DNA of 64,000 bases from contig CAWATZ010000006.1 in assembly GCA_963784995.1 (NCBI GenBank), positions 186,001 through 250,000 of the forward strand. Reading direction: 5' to 3'. This document shows positions 42,074-51,400 of this stretch, one piece after another. Numbering within the stretch: the stretch's first letter is position 1; each line of letters begins with the position of its first letter. Below the pieces are notes generated by a model. The model did not search any database. It was not told the DNA's origin and saw only the letters and a program-made list of their open reading frames with translations. Made by a program: the position numbers and the translations under genes. Origin of the DNA: CAWATZ01 sp963784995 (lineage in GTDB: Bacteria > Planctomycetota > Planctomycetia > Gemmatales > Gemmataceae).

Positions 42074-44307
42074 CTCCCGCTACAGACGCCTACTGGTCCG
42101 ATCTGCTGCAGCGCACCCTGGCCTGCTACGACGAGCCGCTCTTGCGTCAGGTCGCGGGCCGACTGGTCAAGCCACGCAATCAGTGGCCAATCGAGGACCT
42201 GATCCAGCGCAGCGGGGACACGGCGACCAATCCCGCGGTCATCGATCGCCGGCTGCAGGAGTTGGAGCCAGCCAGCCGGCAAGTCCTGGCCCTGATCGGC
42301 TGCTCCCGGCAGCCACTGTGGCACCTGGGCAACCTGATCGAGATGGTCATGGCCCTGGGGCACAGCGATGGCCTCAAGCCGATCTTCACCCTGTTCGAGA
42401 ACGGCCTGCTCTTTCCCCGCCTGCTGACGCTCGACACACCGAACTCTCTGGCCAGCAAGATCCGCTCGTTCGAGTTCTGGCTGGCCATCCCGGGGAGCAG
42501 CCGGCAGGTGTTCACGCACCCGCAGATCGCGGCCCGGGCGGTCAGCGAGCCGCTGGGCTTGCCCGACCTTTCCGTCCCGCTCTCGCCGGCCCCGCCGGCG
42601 AATGGTGAGCCAGTCGAGACTGAGGAGCGTTGCGCTCCGGCCGACAGGTCGGCCTGCGCTTCGCCGTTGCCCGATCTGACACCGGGGGGCGGCCCCCAGG
42701 AAGCGGACGGGCTGGAGTGGCTGCTGCGCCTGGCCGTGCTGTGGCAGCAGGTGACGACCTCCCCGCTCCGGCGGACACAGCAGGGCGGCTTTTTCAAGCG
42801 CGACCAGGAGCGCTTGCAGTCCGATCCGGTGCTGACCGCGGTGCCTCACGAAAACCTGGTCGAGACCCTCGATCCGGGCTTCCTGCTGGCCGCCCTGGCC
42901 GAGCAGCAGGGGCTGCTGGTCGAGGCCGATGGCGAGCTGCGTGCCGGGCCCTTGCCGGCCGCGTGGGAAGCAGGGCTGTGGCCAACACTGGAATCCTTCT
43001 GGTCCGAGCTGTGGCAGCTGGGGACGTGGAACCCAATGGACGGCTGGCGTGCCGAGCCGATGGCGGGCAATCCCTTCGCCTCTGCCTCCCTGCTGACCTT
43101 CCTGCTGCTAGCCCGCGTGGGCGGAGACTCCGCCCCCGGCTGGATGAGCCCCGCGGTGATCCAGAACTGGCTGCTGCGTCATCATCCCTTCTGGAAGGGC
43201 GACGCGCTCCGCCCGTCGTGGCAACAGCCGTGGCTTGAGCGCTTCTTGCTGGGCGTCGCTTACCACTTCCGCCTGGTACTCGCCGCCCGCTCCGCCGACG
43301 GCGGCTGGCTGGTCCGGCTGAGTCCCGTGGCCCGCTGGCTGCTCCATCAGGCCGAGCCGCCCGAGACGCCGCCGGTCTTTGCCCAGAGCCTGCTGATCCA
43401 ACCCAACCTGGAGATCATCGCCTATCGCCAGGGGCTGACGCCTGCCCTGATCCAGAAGCTGACGCGCTTTGCCCGGTGGCGCAGCCTGGGAGCGGCCTGC
43501 ACCTTGCAACTGGAGCCGGAGAGCGTCTACCGCGCCCTGGAAGGCGGCCAGACGTTCGACAGTATCCGGCTGACGCTGGAGCAGCACGGCACCCGGGCGG
43601 TGCCGGCCGCGGTCCTCGACGCCCTGCGCACCTGGTCCAACAAGCGCGACCGGATCACCGTCTATCCCTCGGCCACGCTGCTGGAGTTCACCTGCGCCGA
43701 GGACCTCAACGACGCCCTGGCGCGGGGCTTGCCGGGGGTGCGCATCGCCGACACGCTGGCGGTGGTAGCCAGCGAGGACGACATCGACTTCAGTCACTTC
43801 CGGCTGACCGGCACGCGCGATTACAGTCTCCAGCCGGAGAAGTGCGTCACGCTGGAGCCGGACGGAGTGACGCTGACCGTGGACCTGAGCCGATCGGACC
43901 TGATGCTGGAGACGGAGCTGCCGCGCTTCGCCGACCCGCTCAGCACCTCGGCGGCCCAGAATCAACGCCAGTACCGGCTGACCCCGGCCTCGCTGGGTCG
44001 GGCGAGGAATGCGGGGATCGCGGCGACCACACTGGAAACGTGGTTCCAGCAGCGCTGCGGCCAGCCGCTGTCGCCGGCCGCCCGGATGCTGCTGGCCGGG
44101 ACGCAGTTGCCCGCACCGCAGTTCCAGCGGTTACTGATCTTGCAGGTGCCCAGCGCCGAACTGGCCGACGGCCTGATGCAATGGCCGACCACGCGCGGGC
44201 TGATCGCCTCCCGGCTTGGTCCGACGGCGCTGGTCGTGACTGAGGAGCAGGCCCCGGTGCTGCGCGAACGGCTGCGCGAGGCCGGTCTGCCGGTGCCGGA
44301 GCTTTGA
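42070..44307 (+). CDS. Helicase-associated protein with Helicase_C_3 (XPB N-terminal-like) domain
   Basis: 745 residues. The N-terminal half is helical and winged-helix-like. Residues about 450-570 (VFAQSLLIQPNLEIIAYRQG to ITVYPSATLLEFTCAEDL) match the Helicase_C_3 domain (PF13625) that also forms the N-terminus of some actinobacterial XPBs. No ATPase motifs are seen, so it is an accessory protein, perhaps loading or controlling the helicase. A low-complexity loop at about 190-215 is encoded by a likely repeat insertion (42625-42654). Confidence 0.82.
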   Translation: MTPATDAYWSDLLQRTLACYDEPLLRQVAGRLVKPRNQWPIEDLIQRSGDTATNPAVIDRRLQELEPASRQVLALIGCSRQPLWHLGNLIEMVMALGHSDGLKPIFTLFENGLLFPRLLTLDTPNSLASKIRSFEFWLAIPGSSRQVFTHPQIAARAVSEPLGLPDLSVPLSPAPPANGEPVETEERCAPADRSACASPLPDLTPGGGPQEADGLEWLLRLAVLWQQVTTSPLRRTQQGGFFKRDQERLQSDPVLTAVPHENLVETLDPGFLLAALAEQQGLLVEADGELRAGPLPAAWEAGLWPTLESFWSELWQLGTWNPMDGWRAEPMAGNPFASASLLTFLLLARVGGDSAPGWMSPAVIQNWLLRHHPFWKGDALRPSWQQPWLERFLLGVAYHFRLVLAARSADGGWLVRLSPVARWLLHQAEPPETPPVFAQSLLIQPNLEIIAYRQGLTPALIQKLTRFARWRSLGAACTLQLEPESVYRALEGGQTFDSIRLTLEQHGTRAVPAAVLDALRTWSNKRDRITVYPSATLLEFTCAEDLNDALARGLPGVRIADTLAVVASEDDIDFSHFRLTGTRDYSLQPEKCVTLEPDGVTLTVDLSRSDLMLETELPRFADPLSTSAAQNQRQYRLTPASLGRARNAGIAATTLETWFQQRCGQPLSPAARMLLAGTQLPAPQFQRLLILQVPSAELADGLMQWPTTRGLIASRLGPTALVVTEEQAPVLRERLREAGLPVPEL
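42625..42654. repeat. Tandem small palindromes inside the Helicase_C_3 gene
   Basis: GGAGCGTTGCGCTCC followed by GGCCGACAGGTCGGCC are two adjacent palindromes. They encode a Cys/Ala/Asp-rich loop unlike the rest of the protein, which suggests an extragenic palindrome that became part of the coding sequence. Confidence 0.5.
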
Positions 44308-44334
44308 GAAACCCTTCGCTGGAACGGCCCACGC

Positions 44335-45135
44335 ATGACTCCATCCATGGTCGATCGCCGAGACGTCTTCTGGCTGCGCCTGGCCCTGGCCTTCATCTGG
44401 CTGGCGACGGGAGCGAGTGTGGTCTTTCCGGCGTATCAGCAGGTTGGCCGGGCCTACCTGCTCCATCTTCGGCTGGATACGCTGATGAGCGACCGGGTCA
44501 TGGGAGCGACCTGCCTGTTCGAGGTGCTGCTGGGCCTGCGTTTGCTGCTGGGGCCCGCCGGAACGTGGATGGCACTGCTGCAAGCGGCGATGATTGTCGG
44601 TTTCACCGTCATCCTGGCGATTGTCGAACCCGCGCTGCTCTGGAGCCCATTCGGGATGCTGACCAAGAACGTGCCGCTGCTGGCCCTGGTGGGGACGGTC
44701 TGGATGGTGGAGGGCAACGGCTGGACGCCGGGAGCGTTGTGGCTGCTGCGCGGCGGCATGGCGTCCATCTGGCTGCTGGAGGGGCTCCTGCCGGCCCTGC
44801 TGTTCCAGTCCGAAACGCTGCGGGAAGTGCTGGAGTCGAACGGCCTTGCCTGGATCGATCCCGGCGTGGAGCTGCGGATCATCGCCGTGCTGCAAATCCT
44901 ATCCGCCGTGGCGGTGCTGGTGCTCCGCGGCTGGCCGCTGCGGCTCTTGCTGGGCTGCCACATTGTTGGCTTGGTCGCCATTTGTGTACTGATCGGCCGC
45001 TACGATAACGCGATGCTCGTGCATCCGTTCGGCCCGGTGACCAAGAACGTCTCGATCCTGATCGGCACCGTGGTGGTCCTGCGGCGGGTGAGCCTGCCAG
45101 TAACCCCTGGTGCGAAAGACCCAGCTCACCAGTAA
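44335..45135 (+). CDS. DoxX-like membrane protein
   Basis: A 266-residue protein with about eight helices arranged as two similar four-helix halves (WLRLALAFIWLATGASVVFP and WLLRGGMASIWLLEGLLPAL; SPFGMLTKNVPLL and HPFGPVTKNVSIL). The G.GLLTKNIP-like segment marks the DoxX-like family. Its members may carry quinone- or thiol-linked redox roles, not proven here. It starts 28 bases after the Helicase_C_3 gene and converges on the SGNH gene with a 10-base overlap. Confidence 0.82.
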   Translation: MTPSMVDRRDVFWLRLALAFIWLATGASVVFPAYQQVGRAYLLHLRLDTLMSDRVMGATCLFEVLLGLRLLLGPAGTWMALLQAAMIVGFTVILAIVEPALLWSPFGMLTKNVPLLALVGTVWMVEGNGWTPGALWLLRGGMASIWLLEGLLPALLFQSETLREVLESNGLAWIDPGVELRIIAVLQILSAVAVLVLRGWPLRLLLGCHIVGLVAICVLIGRYDNAMLVHPFGPVTKNVSILIGTVVVLRRVSLPVTPGAKDPAHQ

Positions 45136-45761
45136 ATGACGGTATCGGGCACGTCGAAGGCGTCGCGCGCGATCAGGGTGGCGATGGCGTGGGCAATGCG
45201 TGCGCCGCCGCTGGACGAGGGTTCGATGGCGTTGGCGAAGTCGCTATCGGCCCGGCAGGTCTTGCGGAGGTCGAGCAGGGGCAGACCACGCTCGATGGCC
45301 TGCCGGAGAATCACGTCGTTAAACACCGACAGGGCAGTGACCGCCAGGCGCTGCTCCACCGGGTTGGCATAACGCGGTTCCCAGATGGTGCAGAGGGCGA
45401 TCGGGCAGTCCACGGCGAGGACGGCATCGAGCATGGCGGCGTAATCGGAGGCGAACTCGGTCTGGATGTCGGCCAGCCGCTGGACCACCGCGGCAGCAGA
45501 GCGAGCGGATTCGCCGAGGACGCTCTTGTTGAAGAGAGCGTTGTTGCCCCCGACACTGACGACCAGGTGGCTCCTGCTGGCTGGCAGATCGCGCATCTGC
45601 ATGGGGACGTCGTGAGTGGTGCTGCCATCCTGGGCCCGGAGCGTGGCCCGCCAGCCGGCTGGCAGCGCCTGCCGCAGCCAGGCAATGAGCGGCGTGCCGC
45701 GCGGACCAACGTAGGCCGCGTTGTCGAAGATCGAATCGCCGAGCAGGACCACGTGACTCAT
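45126..45761 (-). CDS. SGNH/GDSL hydrolase
   Basis: Start at 45761 (MSHVVLLGDSIFDNAAY) gives 211 residues. Block I is GDSIFDN with the nucleophile Ser, block III SVGGNNALFN, and block V is probably GARIAHAI, where a His would be expected about three residues after an Asp; the Asp/His pair is less clear (EPSSSGGARIAH). It has no signal peptide, so it is probably cytosolic; substrate unknown. Other starts upstream add 21 unrelated residues without a ribosome site. Confidence 0.85.
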   Translation of the reverse strand: MSHVVLLGDSIFDNAAYVGPRGTPLIAWLRQALPAGWRATLRAQDGSTTHDVPMQMRDLPASRSHLVVSVGGNNALFNKSVLGESARSAAAVVQRLADIQTEFASDYAAMLDAVLAVDCPIALCTIWEPRYANPVEQRLAVTALSVFNDVILRQAIERGLPLLDLRKTCRADSDFANAIEPSSSGGARIAHAIATLIARDAFDVPDTVIYW

Positions 45762-45927
45762 GGCAGCATTCCTTGCAAAGGGCCCGCCACGCGGTCCGGG
45801 CAGTTGTGCCGGGTGGAGGCGCATCCAACTTACCGGCGACAGGGGGAGCCGTCAAAACAAAACTCGGAAGATTTGAAGAAGTCTGAAAAAAGTCGCTGCG
45901 CCCCTACCGGAACAGGGAACCCACTCC

Positions 45928-46935
45928 ATGAGCCCGAGGCCACGCATCGTCTGGTCGCCGCGTTACGATTTCTGGGTTCCGGTGCCCGGCCTGCAGCGGT
46001 TGCATCCGTTCGACGCCCGGAAATTCAGCCGGGTCCACCGCGAGCTGCGCCGCCGCTTCCCGGGTCAGCTGGATGGCTGGGTCACCTCACCGGCAGCGCC
46101 GGCTTCACGGGCTTACCTCGAAGAGGTGCATGATCCGGAATATCTGGATCGGCTGAATTCGTTCGAGGTCGTCTGCCGGGTGCTGGAGCTGCCGGGCCGG
46201 CTGCGCTGGTGGTTGACCCTGTTCCAGCGGTTGATGCCGTACTGGCGGCTGGGCTCGCTGATCCTGAAGCCGATGCTGTGGGGCACGATGGGAACGCTCC
46301 GAGCCGCCGAGCTGGCCCTGGAGCATGGCAGCGCGGTGAACCTCTCGGGCGGCTATCACCACGCCTGGCCCGATCATGGCGAAGGGTTCTGCTTCTTCGC
46401 CGACGTGGCCCTCGCCGTGCGGCATCTGTGGCGAACCGGCGAGCTGGGGCCGAGCGACCGGGTGCTGTACGTCGATCTGGACGCCCACCAGGGCAACGGC
46501 GTGGAGCGGGCTTTTTACGATGAGCCGCGGGTCTGCATCTACGACCAGTACAACGCGGCGAATTTCCCGGGCGACAGCTACGCCCGCAGCCGGATCAACG
46601 AGGACGTGCCGCTGGACTGGGGCACGACAACCGAGCAATACCTGGCGATCCTGCGGCGCCGGCTGACCGATTACGTCAACGAGCTGGTCGCGACCGACCG
46701 GCCCCGGCTGGCGATTTACAACGCCGGGACCGACGTCTATGAAGGGGATGCCCTCGGAGGATTGGCCGTTTCCCGCCAGGGCGTGCTGGAGCGGGATCGG
46801 TTTGTCTTTGACACGCTGACCCAGGCCGGAATACCCTGGGTTATGGTCCTGAGCGGCGGCTACAGCGCGGAGAGTTACTTGTTGGTGGCCGAGAGTGTCT
46901 GTTATCTGATTGAGCAATGGCAGAAAGCGGAATGA
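45928..46935 (+). CDS. Histone-deacetylase-like (class IV/HDAC11-type) hydrolase
   Basis: 335 residues. The conserved zinc/catalytic segments are present: SGGYHHAWPDHGEGFCFF (His-His charge relay), LYVDLDAHQGNGVERAF (metal Asp and His) and YNAGTDVYEGDALGG (metal Asp). The late glycine motif is SGGYSAESY. In bacteria these enzymes deacetylate polyamines or small metabolites rather than histones. A hairpin (46988-47008) downstream may end transcription. Confidence 0.9.
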   Translation: MSPRPRIVWSPRYDFWVPVPGLQRLHPFDARKFSRVHRELRRRFPGQLDGWVTSPAAPASRAYLEEVHDPEYLDRLNSFEVVCRVLELPGRLRWWLTLFQRLMPYWRLGSLILKPMLWGTMGTLRAAELALEHGSAVNLSGGYHHAWPDHGEGFCFFADVALAVRHLWRTGELGPSDRVLYVDLDAHQGNGVERAFYDEPRVCIYDQYNAANFPGDSYARSRINEDVPLDWGTTTEQYLAILRRRLTDYVNELVATDRPRLAIYNAGTDVYEGDALGGLAVSRQGVLERDRFVFDTLTQAGIPWVMVLSGGYSAESYLLVAESVCYLIEQWQKAE

Positions 46936-46987
46936 AGCTTGCCAACAGAGGCGTTTCTGGGGAAGGATCTGGGACTTTGCAAGAAGA

Positions 46988-47008
46988 CCGCCGGGATAAA
47001 CCCGGCGG
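46988..47008 (+). terminator. Small hairpin after the deacetylase-like gene
   Basis: CCGCCGGG and CCCGGCGG pair around ATAAA, 53 bases beyond the stop codon. There is no T tract, so the termination role is tentative. Confidence 0.4.
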
Positions 47009-47061
47009 CTCATTGGGGCGTGAGGAGAACAAGACTCACTCTCCTCGGTCTCCCCGCAAGA

Positions 47062-47925
47062 CTAACGCCCTCGGTTCGCCAGCAGCGCCCGGACGGCCGC
47101 GGTCATGCGTGGGTTTGACAGCAGCTCCGCCAGGTCGCGCTCCAGCACGTTCCGCAGCAGGTCCAGCGGCCCCCGGCCGGCCACCAGCCGGGCCAGGGCG
47201 GCGTCGGCGTCCTTCTTCAGCTTCTCCAGGTCGGTCTCGCGGGAGCGCCGGCCCGCCTCCAGCAGGGCTGTCACCGCTTCTACCGCTCGTTTGTGTTCGG
47301 CCTCGCGCACCCCGGCCAGCAGGTCGGCGGCCTCCTCCGCTGCCTCGTCGCGCAACTCCTTCCACGCCTCGGCTGCCAGCGACCGGCCCTTGACTCCGGC
47401 CGTCAGGATCAGCATCCGCAGGTCGGGAACCTCCTCACGCTCGGCCAGGAAGTGCATCACTTGCCGGGGCGTCAGCAGCCGCAGGAACTCGCCCGCCAGG
47501 GGGCGGGCACGGGCGCTGATCTCGATCCCATCATCCAGGTCCGGGTGTTCCTCCGTTTCCAGCTCGTCCAGCCGATCGTGCATTGCATCGATCTCCTTCT
47601 CCGCGCCGAGGATCAGCGCGGCCCGCAGATCGACCAAGGCCTTGCGGTAACGGCCGGTCACCTTCGTCGGCTGACGCATGTCTTTGCCGGCAGCCAATCC
47701 TCCGGTCCGGGCCAGCACCTGAAGCTGTTCCGGGGTTACCTGGAGCCGATGCAGCATCTTCAGCGCGGCCACCTCCAGACTCAGCTCATTCAGGTCGGTT
47801 GGACCGGCCGGGACCGCCTTGCTCGGAGGTTGGGCGGGCGCGGCCCCCGCCAGGCCCACAAGCCCCGCAAGACCAGCGAACAGGACACCAAGCAGTGCAA
47901 GCGTTCGGACTGTGCGATCGTCCAT
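47062..47925 (-). CDS. Secreted helical protein, unknown function
   Basis: Start at 47925 follows AAGGGAGCCGAA, giving 287 residues. A signal peptide (TLALLGVLFAGLAGLVGLAGA) precedes a Pro/Ala linker and a long helical, charged region rich in Glu, Arg and Leu. Coiled-coil-like stretches are seen (EAEHKRAVEAVTALLEAGRR). No family recognised. Pairs with the Lys-rich protein gene 58 bases upstream on the same strand. Confidence 0.7.
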   Translation of the reverse strand: MDDRTVRTLALLGVLFAGLAGLVGLAGAAPAQPPSKAVPAGPTDLNELSLEVAALKMLHRLQVTPEQLQVLARTGGLAAGKDMRQPTKVTGRYRKALVDLRAALILGAEKEIDAMHDRLDELETEEHPDLDDGIEISARARPLAGEFLRLLTPRQVMHFLAEREEVPDLRMLILTAGVKGRSLAAEAWKELRDEAAEEAADLLAGVREAEHKRAVEAVTALLEAGRRSRETDLEKLKKDADAALARLVAGRGPLDLLRNVLERDLAELLSNPRMTAAVRALLANRGR

Positions 47926-47982
47926 TTCGGCTCCCTTCACGTGGATCAAACGGATCGGATGACGGAATCGAGGATCGGTTGG

Positions 47983-48324
47983 TTAGCGCCGCAGCAGGGA
48001 TTGCAAATCCTGCTCGGCCTGCTGGAGGTCCTTCTGCGCATTTCTCAGGACCTGGTTGCGGTTCGTGTTCTGGCGATTCTTGCCGTTCTTGCCGTTCTTG
48101 CCGCGCTTGCCGCGCTTGTGGTGTTTGCGGTGCTTGCGCTGCGTTTGTTGCTTCCGCAGCGTTTGTTGCTTCCGCTGCTTCGTCGCCTGACCCTTCTGTT
48201 TCTTGACCGGCGTGGTTCGCGCCTTGCCGGCCGCCGGGGCCGCACTCGCCTCCTGGGTCGTGGACGCTCCGACGAAGAGCATCAGACCCAGAAGCACCAC
48301 TGCCAGGATCTTCTTGTACGACAT
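47983..48324 (-). CDS. Small secreted Lys/Gln-rich basic protein
   Basis: Start at 48324 (MSYKKILAVVLLGLMLFVG) with GGGAGGAACGACC upstream; 113 residues. The signal peptide is followed by an extremely basic low-complexity region (RKQQTQRKHRKHHKRGKRGK) and a C-terminal coiled-coil-like tail (AQKDLQQAEQDLQSLLRR). Such a protein may bind polyanions such as DNA or envelope polysaccharides. No family recognised. Confidence 0.7.
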   Translation of the reverse strand: MSYKKILAVVLLGLMLFVGASTTQEASAAPAAGKARTTPVKKQKGQATKQRKQQTLRKQQTQRKHRKHHKRGKRGKNGKNGKNRQNTNRNQVLRNAQKDLQQAEQDLQSLLRR

Positions 48325-48460
48325 GGTCGTTCCTCCCATGGGATCGGAGAGGACCGGTCCCGACCTTGCGGGGCCTTCTGGTCCTCCCCTTGATCCTCAG
48401 CGACAACGGCGTGCGGAGAGTGCGCGCGGAAAGAGAGATTTGTCCAAACGGTTCGCGAGA

Positions 48461-51400
48461 TCAGTCGGGAGAAGAGAACTGGTGCGGGAACTCGCGGCGC
48501 AGCTGGGGCCAGAGGTCCTTGAAATACCCCGGCTCCGTGAGTTCCAGGCCGCCGCTGCGCGGCAGGAGCCGTTGTCCCGCCAGGGCGCGGGCCATCCAGA
48601 CCAGGTCGTCGGCGGAGTGATTGTCCGACGTCAGCGGCCAGCGCGTCACGGTGCCGTCCCTGGTGCGCGTCAGGATAGCGTCCCCGGACCGGGTGAACAC
48701 TGTCTCGGCCACCGGGCCGGCGTGGGGGAGGGGCGGGGTCACCGGCAAGCCGCTGTCCACGTCCCAGACAATCACGACGCCGTCGGTCTGGGCGGTGGCC
48801 AGCAAGTGCAGCGGCGCCGGGCCGAACACGGCCCGCTCGACCGGGTGGGGATGGTGCAGCGACAGCTGGACCGGTTCGCCCGTCTCCGTCTGCCACAGTC
48901 CCACCTTGCCGTCCTTGAACCCGGCCAGGAACAGCTGGCCATCGTCGCGGAAAGCCAGGCAGGATGCCTCGGTCAGGCCCCGCTGCGCCGGGCCCAACTG
49001 CCGGCCCGTGGTCGCTTCGCGCATCTCGACCTGCCGGCGCTCCCGGATCAGGGCCAGGACAACGAACCGGCCGTCGGGACTCAGCTGCCGCAGGCCCGCC
49101 CGGCCTGCCGGGCCCCCCCCACCAGGGGCGGGGACCTTCGCGCTATGGACCACCTTCCCCTCTGTGGTCCACTGCCGCAGTTCGTTGCCCTCATCGAGCA
49201 CAAGCAGCCGGGGACGTTCCGGGTCGAAGGTCATTTGCCAGGGGACCGCGTTCAGCTTCAGGTCCGGGGAAGTCGGTTTGGCGGTCAGGGTGTCCCAGAT
49301 GCGAACGGTCCTGTCTCCGGACGTGGCCAGCCAGCGGCCATCCCGGCTGAAGACCGCCTGGGTCCAGATCAGCTGGCTGTTTGGTCCCGGCAGTGGGCGA
49401 CCCTTGTGGCCGTCCCACAAGGACACCGTGCCGTCCGGGTGCTTCACCACCTGACAGTGGCCGTCGGGACTGAGAGCCAGCACCGAGCCGGGGGGCGCGG
49501 ACGGGCCGGCCAGGACCTGGCGATTGCGAGGAGTCAGATTGTACACCTTCACGGCCGAATCCATCGTGAGGACCACCAGACGCAGACCGTTCATGCTCAG
49601 ACGGACCTCCTTGACCGGTGCGCCGACCTGGAGAGACGGAGTCAACGGCTCTCCCGTGAGGGCATTCCAGACCCGAGGGGCCGTGGCCGCCACAGTCACG
49701 ATCCGGCGTCCGTCGCTGCTGAAGGCGGCGCGGCGCACCACGCCGGCGTGCGCCAGCACCGGCTCCTCCCGCAGGTGGCCTTTCAGGTCGCGCTGAAGCA
49801 GCTGAGGGCCGTGGGCCGTCAGGATCGTTCCCGTCTGGGGTCCCAGCAACTCGCCGGCCGGTTCCACGAGGTTGGTCAGGGTCCCGAATTCGAGTTTCCC
49901 GGTGGCGGCATCCCAGAGGCGAGACGGCCCCTTGTTGGGCACGGTCAGAAGGGACTTGCCATCCCCGCTGAAGGCCAGGGAGCGGATGCCCTGCTGCCCT
50001 TCGGGGCCCCCCGGGCGTAACTTCAGGACGGTGGAAGTCGGCAGCGGACCCGGGAACCCGGTCCAGATGCGCACCTCCTGCACGTGCTCGGCCGACGGGC
50101 CCGTCACCGCTGCCAGCGACCGGCCGTCCGGACTGAAGACGAGATGGAAGATGCGGGCGCTGTGCTTCATAACGGCCGCGATGACCCTGCCGTTTCTGGG
50201 GTCGCGCACGGAGACGGTGTTGTCGCTGTCGGCCAGGGCCAGGCGCTTGCCGTCCGGGCTGAGGGCCAGCTGCTGCACCGGGTTGCTTGTCGGCTGCCAG
50301 GCCGTGGGCTGGCCGCTGGTCAGGTCCAGCAGTCTGGCATTGTCCTTCTCGTCCAGGTAGGCCAGCAGGGGCCAGCGGGCCGCCGTGACGGCGTGTCGGG
50401 CTTTGTCCGGCAGCGTCATCAGCTCACCGCTGCCGACCTTGCCGATCTGGACCGTTCGGTCCTTGCCGAGCAGCACGACTTTCCGGGCTTCCGGGCTGAG
50501 CAGCACCGACTCGATCGGCCGCTCGGGGAACCAGGCCTGGATCAGCCGGGGACAGCGCCGCAGGGCCTCGGCGATCCGCACCCGCTCCACCGCCGCGGCC
50601 CGGGGCTGGCGGCTTTCCAGCTGTAATGCCTCGGTCAACCACACCAGCGCCACGGTCGGGTTGCCCGCCTCCAGTTCCTCCATCCCCTGGCCGACGTAGA
50701 GCCGGGCCAGCAAGGTGTTGTTGTCCTCGCGCAGCTGGTGCTCGCGCTCCAGGCCCGCCCGCAGGGTGAGCATGGCGTCCTCGTTCAAGGCACGCAAGTC
50801 CCGCTCTTCCTGGGCTTGCTTCTCCACCTGCTCGCGCAAGGCTTTCTCGGTGTCGGCCCGCCGGGCCTCCCGGTCGCGGTCGGCGACAACGTTGACCACG
50901 CCCAGGCTCAAGGCGATGGCCAGCAGCACCAGGCCCAGACAGGAGGCCAGCAGAATCCCGGCCGCCACCGGCCGGCGGCGAAACCAGTGCCGCAGCCGGC
51001 CGGCGCGGGTGGGCGGACTGATTGTCACCGGATCGCCGCGCCGCCAGTTTTCCAGGTCCTGAGCCAGCGCTGCCGCCGAGCGATAGCGCTGGGCCGGCTC
51101 CTTGTTCAGACAGCGCAGCACGATCTTTTCCAGGACGGGATCAACCCGGGCATCGATCTGCCGGAGCGGCGTCGGTGGTTCCTCAACCGCCTTGAGGAGC
51201 GTGTCGAAAGGCGTTTCGCCAACAAACGGAGGCCGGCCCGCCAGCAGGAAGTACAGGATCGCCCCCAGGCTGTAAACGTCGGCGGCCACCGTGAGCGGGA
51301 AGCGGGACGGAAAGGCCTGCTCCGGAGCCATGTAACAGGCGGTGCCGACAATGCTCATCGACTGGGTGATCTGACTGGCCCGACGGAACACCTTGGCCAG

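Noticed and set aside
46936..47061. Possible riboswitch or small RNA after the deacetylase-like gene
   Set aside because: Only one small hairpin is visible and no conserved riboswitch block could be matched.
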